From positions 1-64,000 of the forward strand of contig NZ_CP011509.1 in assembly GCF_001027285.1 (NCBI RefSeq): 64,000 bases of DNA. Reading direction: 5' to 3'. Below the pieces are notes generated by a model that was not told the origin of the DNA, did not search any database, and saw nothing but the letters and a program-made list of their open reading frames with translations. The DNA comes from Archangium gephyra. Its GTDB lineage: Bacteria > Myxococcota > Myxococcia > Myxococcales > Myxococcaceae. A program made the position numbers and the translations under genes. Positions 1 through 9,907 of the stretch are shown here, piece after piece (position 1 is the stretch's first letter; the number at the start of each line of letters is the position of its first letter).

Positions 1-1560
1 GCGTCTCCACCGCCGGAATGCCATACGCCGCCAGCAGCCCGCTTGGACTCGTACTCCGTCAGCAGCGTGCGGCCCGCCTCGCGTGCCTCGCGGATGAGCC
101 GCTCCGCCTCCTCGCGCCCCGGGAGCTCCTCCGCCAGCACCGGCGTCTCGTACAGGCCCGCCAGGTTGTACGTGTAGCGCCACATGTAATTGAAGATGCG
201 CGCCGCCGTGTCCGGATAGCCGAACGTCGGAATCCCCACGTCGTTGAGGATGCGCTCGCCCGCCGCCACGTCCGAGCCTCCCATCCAACTGGCGATGACG
301 GGTTTGCCCAGCTTGGCATACGGCCGCAGCCGCTCCGCCGTCTGCGTGGGCTCGGTCATGTCCTGCGGCGCGAGGATGACGAGCAGGCCGTCACTGTTCT
401 TGTCCGCGCCCGCTATCTCGAGGGCCTTCGCGTAGCGCTCGGGGTCCGCGTCGCCCAGGATGTCCACCGGGTTGCCGTGGCTCCACGCCGGGGCAGGAAG
501 CCATGGAGCTCCGCCACCGTCTTGTCCGAGAGCTTCGCCAGCTCGCCCCCGCCCGACACCAGCGCGTCCGTGGCCAGCACGCCCGGGCCTCCCGCGTTGG
601 TGAGGATGGTGAGCCGCCGGCCCTCGGGACGCGGCTCCGGCCAGCACCTCGGCCATGTAGAAGAGGTCCGCGATGGAGTCCACGCGCAGCACGCCCGTGC
701 GCCGGAAGGCCGCGCTCAGCACCTCGTCGCTGCCCGTCAGCGAGCCCGTGTGCGAGGCCGCCGCCGCCGCCGCCTGCGCCGTCCGCCCCGCCTTGATGAC
801 GATGAATGGGCTTGTGCAGCGCCACCTCGCGCGCCGCCGACAGGAAGGCCCGCGGTCTCCAATCGACTCCATGTACAGCAGGATGCTGCGCGTGCGCGGG
901 TCGTTGCCAAGGTAGTCGATGATGTCGCCCACCCCACGTCCAGCATCGAGCCGATGGACACGAAGGCGCTGAAGCCACCGCCTCGCGCTTGCTCCAGTCG
1001 AGGATGGCCGTGAGCAGCGCGCCACTCTGGCTGACGAAGGCCACGTTGCCCGGCCTCGCCATCTCCCGCGCGATGGTGGCGTTGAGCCCCGTCGTCGGCC
1101 GCATCACCCCCAGGCAGTTGGGGCCGATATGCGGATGCGCGCCTCCCGGGCGATCTGGAGCACTCCTGCTCGCGTCACGCCCTCGGGGCCCACCTCCTTG
1201 AAGCCGCGGAGATGATGATGACGCCCTTCACCCCGCCTTCGCGCACTCGCGCATCACCCGGGCACCGTGTCGGCCGGCGTCACGATGACGGCCAGCTCCA
1301 CCGGCTCGGGCAGCGCCTCCAGCGAGGGCCACGCGCGAATGCCCAGCACGTTTTCCGGTTGGATTGATGGGGTAGACGGTGCCCCCGAAGGGTTGCTGAT
1401 GAGATTCCAGAGGATGGTGCGCCCCACGCTCCCTGCCGCTCGCTCGCGCCAATCACCGCCACGCCTGGGGCTGAAGAGGGCATCGAGCGGATGCCCGGCC
1501 CTGCTGGTGCAGCAGGTCGTACGAGGGATCATTCGGCGGCGCATGCGTCGGCTGGGCCAT
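1..1560 (-). CDS. Acyl-CoA synthetase (NDP-forming) / acetate-CoA ligase, partial and frameshifted as read
   Basis: The family makes an acyl-CoA from acid, CoA and a nucleoside triphosphate through a phospho-His intermediate. Read across frames, the N-terminus shows the CoA-binding Rossmann segment ([11 protein letters not shown], then [22 protein letters not shown]). It is followed by [13 protein letters not shown], the CoA-ligase segment [20 protein letters not shown] with [12 protein letters not shown], and GSLTGSDE further on. The gene runs off the left edge, so the ATP-grasp part is missing from the window. The start ATG lies at 1560-1558 ([17 protein letters not shown]). The reading frame changes many times in 1.5 kb while the protein signal continues in order in every frame, so I read this as an intact gene with base-call errors. 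A true pseudogene cannot be excluded. It is divergent from the next gene. Confidence 0.75.
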
Positions 1561-1676
1561 GGCTCTGTTTCATACGCCCGGGCCGCTCCGGTTCAACCAC
1601 GACCGTGTCACGAGCGCGCGGGGCGTTGCCTGGGCGGCAGTGGAGGGCGCTGGAGATCGGGTAGGCTTGCGCCGCC

Positions 1677-2116
1677 ATGGTCGCCGCAACAGTCCGATGA
1701 GTCCACCGCCCGCGTCCGCAACCTGATCGCCCTCGACGCCGCCACATCATGCGCCGGCTCGAGGCCCGCCGCGGGGAGATGTTTCGTCCTCTTCTCCCGC
1801 CTGCGCAGCCGCGAGCCCATGCTCAGCACCATCTCCACCCGCTACTCCACGGCCACCTTCCACGAGCTCGTCCACCTCCCCGTCCTCGAGCAGTCCGTCG
1901 TGGACCACTTCTACGAGTGTCTCGACGCGCTGCGCTGGTACTTCACCTACACCGAGGACATGCCCAGTACGGCCCAGCAGACTTCAACACGCTGCACCGG
2001 CGGCTCGAGGAGGCCCACCGCAAGCTCGTGGCCACACTCGGCCACCCCGTGTCTCCCGATGGCACCACCGTCGTGGAGGGCGAGGTGATCGCCGGACGGA
2101 CAAGGCGCTCCCCTGA
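1677..2116 (+). CDS. Conserved hypothetical protein, frameshifted as read
   Basis: I do not recognise the family. Restoring single-base indels gives a protein of roughly 145 residues starting MVAATVDESTARVRNLIALD. It continues through a helical stretch (MRRLEARRGEMFVLFSRLR), a mixed segment (FHELVHLPVLEQSVVDHFYE) and a helix near HRRLEEAHRKLVATLGHP. The residues around 1961-1970 switch frame exactly where one C appears to be missing; adding it reads MPQYGPADFNTLHRR. Other shifts fall near 1695, 1748 and 1787. The stop is probably the TGA at 2114-2116 after one more shift. It has no signal peptide or membrane segment. It lies upstream of the SGNH hydrolase and on the same strand. Confidence 0.45.
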
Positions 2117-2213
2117 AGCGAGTGAGCGGGCGAGCGACAGGCTGCTACGTGCCCCCTGCTTCGCGGCCGGTTCCTGTCTCGGTCCGGGTCTTTCGTCTAG
2201 AGTTCCCCGCCGC

Positions 2214-3715
2214 ATGTTCCAAGCTTCTCGTGGCAGGCGGTGGGCGGTCGTCCTCCTCGTTCCCTTCCTCCTCGGTGCCCTCCTGTGGGCGTCGTCCTGG
2301 TCAGCTCCCGCGGACCCACCGGCTCCCCGGCACGCACGTGCTCCGCGCACCCCTCGTCCCGCCGCCTCGCCCGACAAGCCCCTCCGGCTCGCCCAGGCCT
2401 CCGCTCCCGCGCAGGCCGCCCCGGCCCTCTCCCCGGCTCCCTCCGTCAGCCGCGCGCTGCCTGCCCCCTCTCCCCGAGCCCTCAAGCTGTATCAGCTCGG
2501 CAAGAGGCTCGGCGTCCATGAGCCCCGCCTCGAGGATCCCTGTGTCGCGCCCTCCGGTGCCACCTGCTCCCGCACCGCGCTCGCTCCCTTCTTCGAGTCC
2601 CTCGACGCCCTCTCCTCCCGCGAGGCCGCCTCCCCCACCGTCATCTCCGCGTTCGGCAACTCGCTGATCGCCGGAGATCGCATCGTGGACGTCATCCGCG
2701 AGGAGCTCGGCGCCACCTTCGGCGACGGCGGGCGCGGGGTGCTCGCCATGGACCGCCTCGCTCCCTACGGGCCTCGCGTCCGCGCCGGCTTCGCTCGCGG
2801 CGGCTGGGAGCCTCGCACCCTGGGCGAGGTCAAGCTCGCCGAGCTTCCCTTCGGCATCTCCGGCATCTACCACCGCTCCACCACCACGAAGGCCAGCAGC
2901 CGCTTCGCGCTCGACCGTGAGCCGCGGGGTACCCTGTGGTGCTCGACGTGCCCCGCGCCGGCCGGCTCTCGGTCCACGCCGATGGCCAGGAGCTCGCCCG
3001 CGCCGAGCCCCAGGGCTCCGGTCAGGCCCAGGCCCTCCCCTTCGACATCCCCGAGGGAGCCCGCCACCTGGAGGTCGTCGCCGACGGCCGGGGCGCCACG
3101 GTGCTCGGCGTCGTGCTGCAGCACCAGCGTCCCGGCATCGTGCTCGACACGCTCGGGGTGCCCTCCGCCGACGCCAACCTCTTCCTGCGCGCCCGCGAGG
3201 ACATCTTCCGCACCCAGCTCGCCGAGCGCTCTCCGCGCCTGCTGCTCTTCATCCTCGGCGGCAACGAGGCCAAGCGTCTCGAGTGGGGCCGCTCCAAGCT
3301 CGCCGAGGTCGAGGAGGGGCTGCGCACCTTCGTCCGCCGCTCGCGCGCCGCCGCTCCCGGCAGTGCGTGCCTCGTGGTGGGCCCCATCGATGCCGTGCGC
3401 GGGGGCAATGGCCCGAAGAAGCTCGCCCAGCGCCCCTACCTCGACGAGGTCATCTCCATCGAGCGGCAGATCGCCCTCTCCGAGGGCTGCGCCTTCTTCG
3501 ACATCTTCTCCGCCATGGGCGGCTCCGGCTCGCTGGCCCGCTTCGTCGACGCCGGGCTCGTCCACGAGGACCTCGTCCATCCGCGCGGCCATGGGCTCGA
3601 CATCCTCGGCCAGCTCATCACCGATGCGCTGCTGCGCTCCTGGGTGGACGCGGCGGACCCGCGCCGCCAGGCCGCCCTCGCCCCGCCGCTCCAGGCCTCC
3701 GAGGAGACGCGGTGA
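2214..3715 (+). CDS. Exported SGNH/GDSL-type hydrolase, one frameshift
   Basis: Probable cell-envelope esterase or acetyl-transfer protein of the SGNH superfamily. The start ATG at 2214 opens an N-terminal membrane anchor or signal (VVLLVPFLLGALLWASSW) followed by a Pro/Ala-rich linker. The hydrolase fold shows the block I serine in AFGNSLIAGDR, a central ILGGNEAKR block and a C-terminal Asp-His pair in DLVHPRGHG, all typical of the superfamily. The frame breaks at 2932-2934, where CCC probably should be CCCC; restoring it joins REPRGTP to VVLDVPRAG cleanly. The stop overlaps the start of the next gene by four bases (GTGA), so the two are probably translationally coupled. Substrate unknown; peptidoglycan or polysaccharide O-acetyl groups are a guess. 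Confidence 0.7.
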
Positions 3716-5686
3716 GAGCGCTCCTCGCCGCCCTTCTCCTCCTCTGCCTCACCGCGCCGCTCCCGGCCCCGGCCCGCTCCCGCGCCGCCGCCGCGTCCCA
3801 GCGGAAGGACACGCCCTTCCCCGCCGAGGTGCAGCGCGCGCTGGATGCGCTCGTGCGCGCCGAGCTCGCCAAGGGGCCCCATGCCGGGCTCTCGGTGGGC
3901 GTGCTCCACGGCGGCATGCGCTGGGTGCAGGGCTATGGCCTGCGGGACCTCGCCCACAAGCTGCCCGCCACGCCCCGGACGACGTACCGGATGGCCTCCA
4001 TCACCAAGTCCTTCACCGCGGTGGCGGTGATGCAGCTGGTGCAGGAGGGCAAGCTCGAGCTCGACACGGACGTGCGCTCCTGGGTGCCCAGTACCCCGAG
4101 AAGCCCTGGAAGTTCACCGTCCGCCAGCTGCTCGGCCACCTCGGCGGCGTGCCCCATTACGACGGGCCCGAGGCCGCGGAGAACACCCAGCCGCTCGACA
4201 CCGCGGGCGCCCTCGCCCTCTTCGCCGACAAGCCGCTGGCCGCCGAGCCCGGCACGAAGTTCGTCTACACCACCTGGGGCTACAACCTGCTCGGCGCCGC
4301 CGTGGAGAAGGCCTCGGGCCAGGGCTACGGCCGCTACCTGAAGTCCCACGTCTTCGGCCCCGCCGGCATGCGCCACGCCGCGCTGGATGATCAGCGCACC
4401 CGCGACAAGCAGCACGCCGTGGGCTACCGCCCGTACCGGGGACAGCTCGTCCCCTCGCACTTCCTCGATGTCTCCAGCCGCTTCGCCGGTGGAGGCACCC
4501 GCGCCTCCGTGGAGGACCTGCTCGCCTTCGGCCAGGCCATCCTCCAGCACAAGCTGGTGCCCGCGGAGACCGCGCGGATGATGCAGGCCTCCATGAGCAC
4601 CGCGAGGGCCAGCTCACCGACTACGGCCTGGGCTTCGCCACCTACCCGCTGCGCGGCCACTACATGGTGGCCCACGCCGGAGGCCAGCCGGAAACGACTT
4701 CGCTGCTGGTGATGCTGCCCGCCGAGGACGTCGTCATCGCGATCGCCAGCAACCTGGAGGGCGAGGCGAAGCGGCAGCGGCGCATCTCCACCCGCATCAT
4801 CGAGACACTGCTGGAGGACGGGCTCGTCCGCCGCGACGCGCACCTGGTGGATCCGGTGGATGCGGTGGTGCACGAGGGGCTCGCCCGCCTCTTCACCTAC
4901 GGGCTCTCGTACCACCTGTGGGCCACCCGCGGCCCCGGCGTGCTTCCCGAGCCGGGAGACCTGTCCGAGGCCTTCACCCGCATGTCCGGGCTGCTCGACC
5001 GCGCCACCATCGCGCAGGACCCGCAGGCCGCGCTGCAGCGCGTGCGCGACGCCCACCAGCCCCGCGAGGGCTCGCTGCTCATCCGCGTGGGCGCGCACAT
5101 GGCCCTGACGCTGGAGAAGACGCTGGGACCCGAGAAGCTCCGCGAGTACCCCCAGCGCGGCGCGCTCGCCTTCTTCACCGACTACCTCGCCGCCTGCGAG
5201 CAGGTGCCCTGCGCCACCCCGCTGCGCTTCAGCGAGTCGCTCCAGAAGGACGCGCGGCACTTCGACGACGTCTGGCAGCGCGCGCAGGTGTCCGAGCTGC
5301 GGCGTGTCCGGCTGGACGAGGTGAAGGACGCGGAAGCACTCTGGCCCGCGCTGGAGCTGGCCACCGCCAACACCTCCCTGCACCCGGACTACGTGGATGA
5401 GATGGTCCGCGTCGCGGGCCTGCTCGGCAAGCGGGGCAGGAAGGAGGAGCAGCTGCGTTGGCTGGAGCGCGCCGTGGCCCTGCATCCCCAATCGGCGCCG
5501 GCACGCGAGGCGCTCGCCAAGGTACAGGCCCCCGGGACGCAGGAGACGCCGGAAGTGCCCGCCGCCACCGCGCCTCGCCGCGCCACCGACGGCAGCAGCC
5601 CCGTGCCCGATGATGCCGGCCTCCTGCCTGCTTCACACCCCGTGCCTCAGCGGCCCCAGGAGCGCGCCGCCGAGCAGGGAGGCTGA
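3712..5686 (+). CDS. Serine beta-lactamase-family hydrolase with C-terminal helical extension, two frameshifts
   Basis: Penicillin-binding-protein/beta-lactamase fold (class C, esterase EstB-like) exported hydrolase. The GTG start at 3712 gives a signal peptide (LLAALLLLCLTAPLPAPARS). The family motifs are visible in order: S-x-x-K in MASITKSF, Y-x-N in YTTWGYN, and H-x-G in VAHAGG. After the catalytic domain about 250 residues of helical, tetratricopeptide-like sequence follow, ending GRKEEQLRWLERAVALHP and a Pro-rich tail. Two single-base losses break the frame: at 4087-4089 (restoring one C gives VPQYPEKPW) and at 4600-4601 (restoring C gives MSTREGQLTDYG). The start overlaps the SGNH hydrolase stop, which suggests one envelope-modifying operon. 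It could be a D-Ala-D-Ala peptidase or an esterase rather than a beta-lactamase. Confidence 0.75.
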
Positions 5687-5853
5687 GGCCCGCCAGACTC
5701 GCCCGCTCGCCCCCCATGCGAGCGGACAACCGCACCCGAGCACAACATCCGCCTCGGACCGCTGTTGGTTCACTCCGGCACGAATCAACCCGTCCTGGGG
5801 AGGGCCCGCTGGTGGGCCTGGCCACGGCTCGGGTGCGCCTTGAAGGCTTCACC

Positions 5854-8800
5854 ATGCGGACAGTCATTCCGAGAGACCTGCACCCGGGCCATGCCGGGAT
5901 GGAGACCGTCACGTCCCTGTTGCTCGACTTCATCCGTGCCGAGGACGCGGGAGAGCGTTACGCCTTCCGCTTCGGTGTCCAGGAGTATGTGCTTCGCGGT
6001 GCCGGTGGAGGCGCCGAGAACCTCGAGCTCCACTGGAACCAGGCCCTGCTCGCGGACCTCGCCGCCCTCCACCAGCCAGGCTGCGATCCCGCCATCCTCC
6101 AGCGCGTCGGCGGGCTGCTGCGGGGCTTCCTCAAATCGGACGAATGGGCTCGCCAGGAGACCCGGCTGCTCGAGGCTGTCTCTCGCGAGCAGCCCGTGGT
6201 GGTCACCCTCCGCTCCGCCGCCGCCGAGCTGTACGCCCTGCCCTGGGAGCTGCTCACCCTGGGCGCCAGCGGTCAGCACCTGGGCGAGCTGCCCTCGGTC
6301 CTCGTGCGCTACGAGTGGCCCGAGACCCGCACCGCGGCCGAGTCGCCCTCGCCTCGTCCCGAAGGTGGGCGCGTCCTCTTCGCCTGGTCGGCGGCGGGTG
6401 GTGGCGTCCCCGTCACCGAGCACCTGCGCGCCATCCAGGAGGGAGCACGCGCCGGCCATCATCCCTTCCAGCCCCAGGGCGATGTCCTCGAGCGCGCCTC
6501 CTACGGGCGGCTGGATGATGTGCTCCGGGCGGCGATGGCCCCGGGTGGCTCGCCCATCTCCGTGCTCCACCTGCTCTGCCACGGTGGCGCCGCCGGACAG
6601 ACCTGCGGCCTGGTACTCGACGGCGAGGACACGGGCGAGCCCACCATCGTCGACGCCGGACGCCTCCGCCAGCTCCTCGCGCCCTACGCGGGCATGGTGC
6701 GGCTGGTGGTCCTCGCCGCCTGCAACGGCGGCAACACCGGCACACTCGGCAATCAGCTGGGGAGTATCGCCCAGGCGCTCCACCAGATTGGCATTGGCGC
6801 CGTCATCGCCTCGCGCTTCCCCCTGTCCATTCCCGGCGCCAACCGCTTCTCCGAGTCCTTCTACCAGGGGCTCCTCGGCGGCCCCTGCTCCGTGGAGAGC
6901 GCCTTCCTCGCCGCCCGCCGGCAGCTCGCGCGCGACACCTCCCGCCTGGACTGGGCGAGCCTGCAGCTCTACGCGCGCGGCGCCGAGGGCCATGACAGCC
7001 GCCCCCTCGTCCTGCGCCCCTACCGCGGCCTGCTCGCCTTCCAGCCCGAGCACAGCCGCTTCTTCTTCGGCCGCGACGGCGAAATCCAGGAGATCATCGG
7101 CGACCTCGGCGCGCTCACGAAGGCCGGAGCGCCGCGCCTGCTCGTCATCGCCGGCGCGTCGGGCACCGGCAAGTCCTCGGTGGTGCTCGCCGGTGCCGTG
7201 CCGCGCATGCTCCAGCAGCCCGGGGCCACGTGGGTGTTCTCCTCGATGCGCCCCGGTGCCCGGCCGCTGGCCGCGCTCGACGCCGCCCTCGCCACGCGGA
7301 CGGAGCCGGGCAGGCCGCTGCTGCTCGTGGTGGATCAGTTCGAGGAGCTCTTCACCCAGACGGAGTCCGTGGAGGAGCGCGATGCCTTCGCCCACCGGCT
7401 GTGGGCACTGGCGGCGGACGCCGGCTCCGGCGTGTCGGTACTCGTCACCCTGCGCGTGGACTTCATCGGCCGCTGCGGCGAGCTCGTGCTCGATGACAAG
7501 GGATTGCGGCTCGACAAGGTCGCCTACGAGGAGAAGCACCGGGTCTTCGTGGCGCAGATGACCCAGGCGCAGCTGCAGGAGGCCATTGAAAGGCCGGCGC
7601 AGCTGGTGGGGCTCACGCTCGAGGCGGGCCTGGCGCGCCGGATGCTCCAGGACGTCGAGGGCGAGCCGGGTGCCCTCCCCCTGCTCCAGGACACCCTCGA
7701 CCTCCTCTGGCAACAGCGCGAGGGGCGGACGCTCACCCAGGCCGCCTATGACAAGGTGGGCGGTGTCACCGGAGCGCTCCAACGCCGGGCCAATGCGCAA
7801 GTCGAGGCGCTCGACGACGCGGGGAAACAGCTCGCACGCCGCCTCCTGGTCCGGCTGGTGAGCACGCGCGATGACACGGCGAGGGACACGCGGCGGCGGA
7901 TGCCTCTCCTGGAGCTCCGGCCACGAGATGCGGAGAAGGGGGCGCACTTCGAGCGGATCCTCGGCCGGTTCGTCGATGAGCGGCTGCTGGTGCGTACGGA
8001 CGAGGGCCAGATGGCCGCCGTGGAGATTGCCCACGAGGCGCTGATCCGGAAGTGGCAGCTCCTGGTGGACTGGCTGCGGGAAGACCGCGAGCGGCTCGCG
8101 GAGCTGGAGAAGCTCAAGAGGTGGGGGCAGGAGTGGAAGAGCTCCGGGACGCTGCTGGAGTCAGGCCGGCTCGCGATCGCACAAGACATCGAGAGGCGCT
8201 GCCCCGATGAGGCCGGCGATGATGCGAGGGAGTTGCTCGAGCACAGCCGCAAGAAGCTCCAGAAGGAGCGGCTCTCCCGGTGGTTCGGCAGGGCAGGCAT
8301 CATGGTTGTAGCGGGAGGACTGCTGGCGCTCGGATTTTCCGCCCTCGTGTCCAAGCTGGTGATCAGTACCGCGTTTGGGCTGGCGTTCGAAAACTCGACG
8401 AACCTCTTCGATCAGAAGCATGTGAACGCCGCTTTCGAACAGGTGAGGGCGAACAATCCGCAAGCGGCGAGCATCCTCTTGAGGGAGCTCGGCTTCAATC
8501 TACCGTGGCGGATCCGCGGCTGGCTCGAGGCCCTTCCCATCTGCACCGTCAAGTCCGGTGAAGACGGGCCCGAGCCCAGGCAGAAACCCCATGGCGACTG
8601 GCATTGCAATGTCTCCATCCAGGAGAATGGCCATGTGCGCGTGGAGCTCAACGGACTGAAGCCCTGCACCTTCCCCCTCTACGCGAAAGATGACTCCCGT
8701 GACGCCTGCATGGGGCTTATCTACCCGGAGCTCATGAAGAAGCTCTGGACGGAGAATCCCTGCCCCACTCCCGAGGAATCGAAGGGGTACTTCGGAATGG

Positions 8801-9096
8801 CCGAAGGGCAGGATGTCCTTCCGACCCAGGCGGAGTGCAAAGACATGCAGGGGTGCCTGAGCCATTCGGAAACAGCAGACGCTTCCTGGCAGTGCTGGGC
8901 CGATTACCAGAAGGGAAGGCTCAAACGGCATAACAAGTGGCTCGCTGGAAACGCCGGCGTTCACCTGAAGCAAGCGGTGAAAGACCTGTCTCCCCTCTTC
9001 GCGGACGAACCGCCCCAGGAGCGAGCCACTCCCCCTGCTGAGGACGGCCCCCGGCGCGAGGGCATGACAGACGGGGTCTCCATAAGAGGCCCATGA
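5854..9096 (+). CDS. CHAT protease - STAND NTPase (nSTAND1-like) transmembrane protein
   Basis: A 1080-residue three-part conflict or signalling protein. Residues about 1-380 form a CHAT (caspase-like) domain: the catalytic dyad is probably His243 in LHLLCHGG and Cys290 in VLAACNGGN. Residues about 390-780 form a STAND-class P-loop NTPase, with Walker A GASGTGKS at 434-441, Walker B LLVVDQFEE around 490-498, and a winged-helix-like tail (EIAHEALIRKWQLLVDWL). A single membrane span lies near 816-838. The rest, about 230 residues, carries many cysteines (IYPELMKKLWTENPCPTP, CLSHSETADASWQCWA). The start at 5854 (MRTVIPRDLHPGH) follows a weak AAGG; an upstream in-frame ATG at 5716 gives only low-complexity sequence. 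In this family ATP-dependent oligomerisation is thought to switch on proteolysis. The target here is not identifiable. Confidence 0.85.
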   Translation: MRTVIPRDLHPGHAGMETVTSLLLDFIRAEDAGERYAFRFGVQEYVLRGAGGGAENLELHWNQALLADLAALHQPGCDPAILQRVGGLLRGFLKSDEWARQETRLLEAVSREQPVVVTLRSAAAELYALPWELLTLGASGQHLGELPSVLVRYEWPETRTAAESPSPRPEGGRVLFAWSAAGGGVPVTEHLRAIQEGARAGHHPFQPQGDVLERASYGRLDDVLRAAMAPGGSPISVLHLLCHGGAAGQTCGLVLDGEDTGEPTIVDAGRLRQLLAPYAGMVRLVVLAACNGGNTGTLGNQLGSIAQALHQIGIGAVIASRFPLSIPGANRFSESFYQGLLGGPCSVESAFLAARRQLARDTSRLDWASLQLYARGAEGHDSRPLVLRPYRGLLAFQPEHSRFFFGRDGEIQEIIGDLGALTKAGAPRLLVIAGASGTGKSSVVLAGAVPRMLQQPGATWVFSSMRPGARPLAALDAALATRTEPGRPLLLVVDQFEELFTQTESVEERDAFAHRLWALAADAGSGVSVLVTLRVDFIGRCGELVLDDKGLRLDKVAYEEKHRVFVAQMTQAQLQEAIERPAQLVGLTLEAGLARRMLQDVEGEPGALPLLQDTLDLLWQQREGRTLTQAAYDKVGGVTGALQRRANAQVEALDDAGKQLARRLLVRLVSTRDDTARDTRRRMPLLELRPRDAEKGAHFERILGRFVDERLLVRTDEGQMAAVEIAHEALIRKWQLLVDWLREDRERLAELEKLKRWGQEWKSSGTLLESGRLAIAQDIERRCPDEAGDDARELLEHSRKKLQKERLSRWFGRAGIMVVAGGLLALGFSALVSKLVISTAFGLAFENSTNLFDQKHVNAAFEQVRANNPQAASILLRELGFNLPWRIRGWLEALPICTVKSGEDGPEPRQKPHGDWHCNVSIQENGHVRVELNGLKPCTFPLYAKDDSRDACMGLIYPELMKKLWTENPCPTPEESKGYFGMAEGQDVLPTQAECKDMQGCLSHSETADASWQCWADYQKGRLKRHNKWLAGNAGVHLKQAVKDLSPLFADEPPQERATPPAEDGPRREGMTDGVSIRGP

Positions 9097-9115
9097 TCAA
9101 GACACTCCCACTTTC

Positions 9116-9136
9116 CCCTCTCCCTCCGGGAGAGGG
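9116..9136. repeat. Intergenic GC hairpin of the PLPEGEG-type repeat
   Basis: Perfect 9-bp inverted repeat (CCCTCTCCC / GGGAGAGGG) with a three-base loop, 20 bp after the CHAT-STAND stop. The surrounding sequence is the widespread bacterial intergenic repeat that is often mis-translated as HPVPLPEGEG. It may act as a transcript end or mRNA stabiliser; it has no U-tract. Confidence 0.6.
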
Positions 9137-9232
9137 ACGGGGTGAGGGTATCCGCCCCTGTATTCCACCCCGTGCCCCCACTTGGAGCCCCGGAGTACAC
9201 TCCCGGGCACCATCACGCGGAAGGGGGGTCCG

Positions 9233-9745
9233 ATGTTCCCGGTCGAGAACGGACAGGTGAAGCGGCTCGGAGCGGACGACGCACCGGCGCTGCAGTCCCT
9301 GCTCGAGCGCTGCCGCGACTTCCTGGAGCTGACGCACGAGGCGCCGCGGCCCGATGAAGCGGAGCACTTCCTGGCGAACCTGCCCGAGGGAAAGACACTC
9401 GAGGACAAGTTCGTGCTCGGGCTTTACGCGGACGGGACGAGCGAGCTGGCCGGAGTCATCGACATCGTCCGCCACTGGCCCGTGAGGGACGAGTGGATCA
9501 TCGGCACCTTCCTGCTGGACCCCACCCACCGCAACGCGGGGCTCGGGGCGCACGTGCACCGGCAGCTCGAGGGATGGGTGCGGAACCAGGGAGCAACGGG
9601 GCTCCGGCTCGTCGTGCAACAGCAGAACCCGGGGGCGCTCCGCTTCTGGCAGCGGCAGGGCTACACCATCACGGGCCAGACGCACCAGCGGACCCGCACG
9701 CGGGAGAACGTCATCCACCTGTTGCACAAACCGCTCGGCGCCTGA
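9233..9745 (+). CDS. GNAT family N-acetyltransferase
   Basis: A 170-residue GCN5-related acetyltransferase. It starts MFPVENGQVKRLGADDAPAL behind a strong AAGGGGGG ribosome site, so the longer upstream reading is not needed. The acetyl-CoA pyrophosphate-binding loop is RNAGLGA, after the beta-4 strand WIIGTFLLDP. It is followed by the beta-5 strand LRLVVQQQNPGALRFWQRQGY, typical of the small-molecule and antibiotic-acetylating branch. The substrate is not deducible. It stands alone between the CHAT-STAND gene and the nitrate-reductase-type cluster. Confidence 0.85.
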   Translation: MFPVENGQVKRLGADDAPALQSLLERCRDFLELTHEAPRPDEAEHFLANLPEGKTLEDKFVLGLYADGTSELAGVIDIVRHWPVRDEWIIGTFLLDPTHRNAGLGAHVHRQLEGWVRNQGATGLRLVVQQQNPGALRFWQRQGYTITGQTHQRTRTRENVIHLLHKPLGA

Positions 9746-9907
9746 GCGCGCCGGGACGCCAGGCGGCACCGTTCACCGTCTGGCATCCCAGCCGTGAGCC
9801 AGGGCCCGAGCCGTCGATGAGCGGACAGCTTCACGACTTTTGAGCCACTCGCGCGGGCGATGCCATCCGGTCCCGGGTGTGATGCCGGGCCCTTCGGGAG
9901 GGACGGC

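Noticed and set aside
5785-8034. A 749-residue minus-strand frame opposite the CHAT-STAND gene
   Set aside because: Shadow of the GC-biased sense frame; the sense frame carries the CHAT and Walker motifs.
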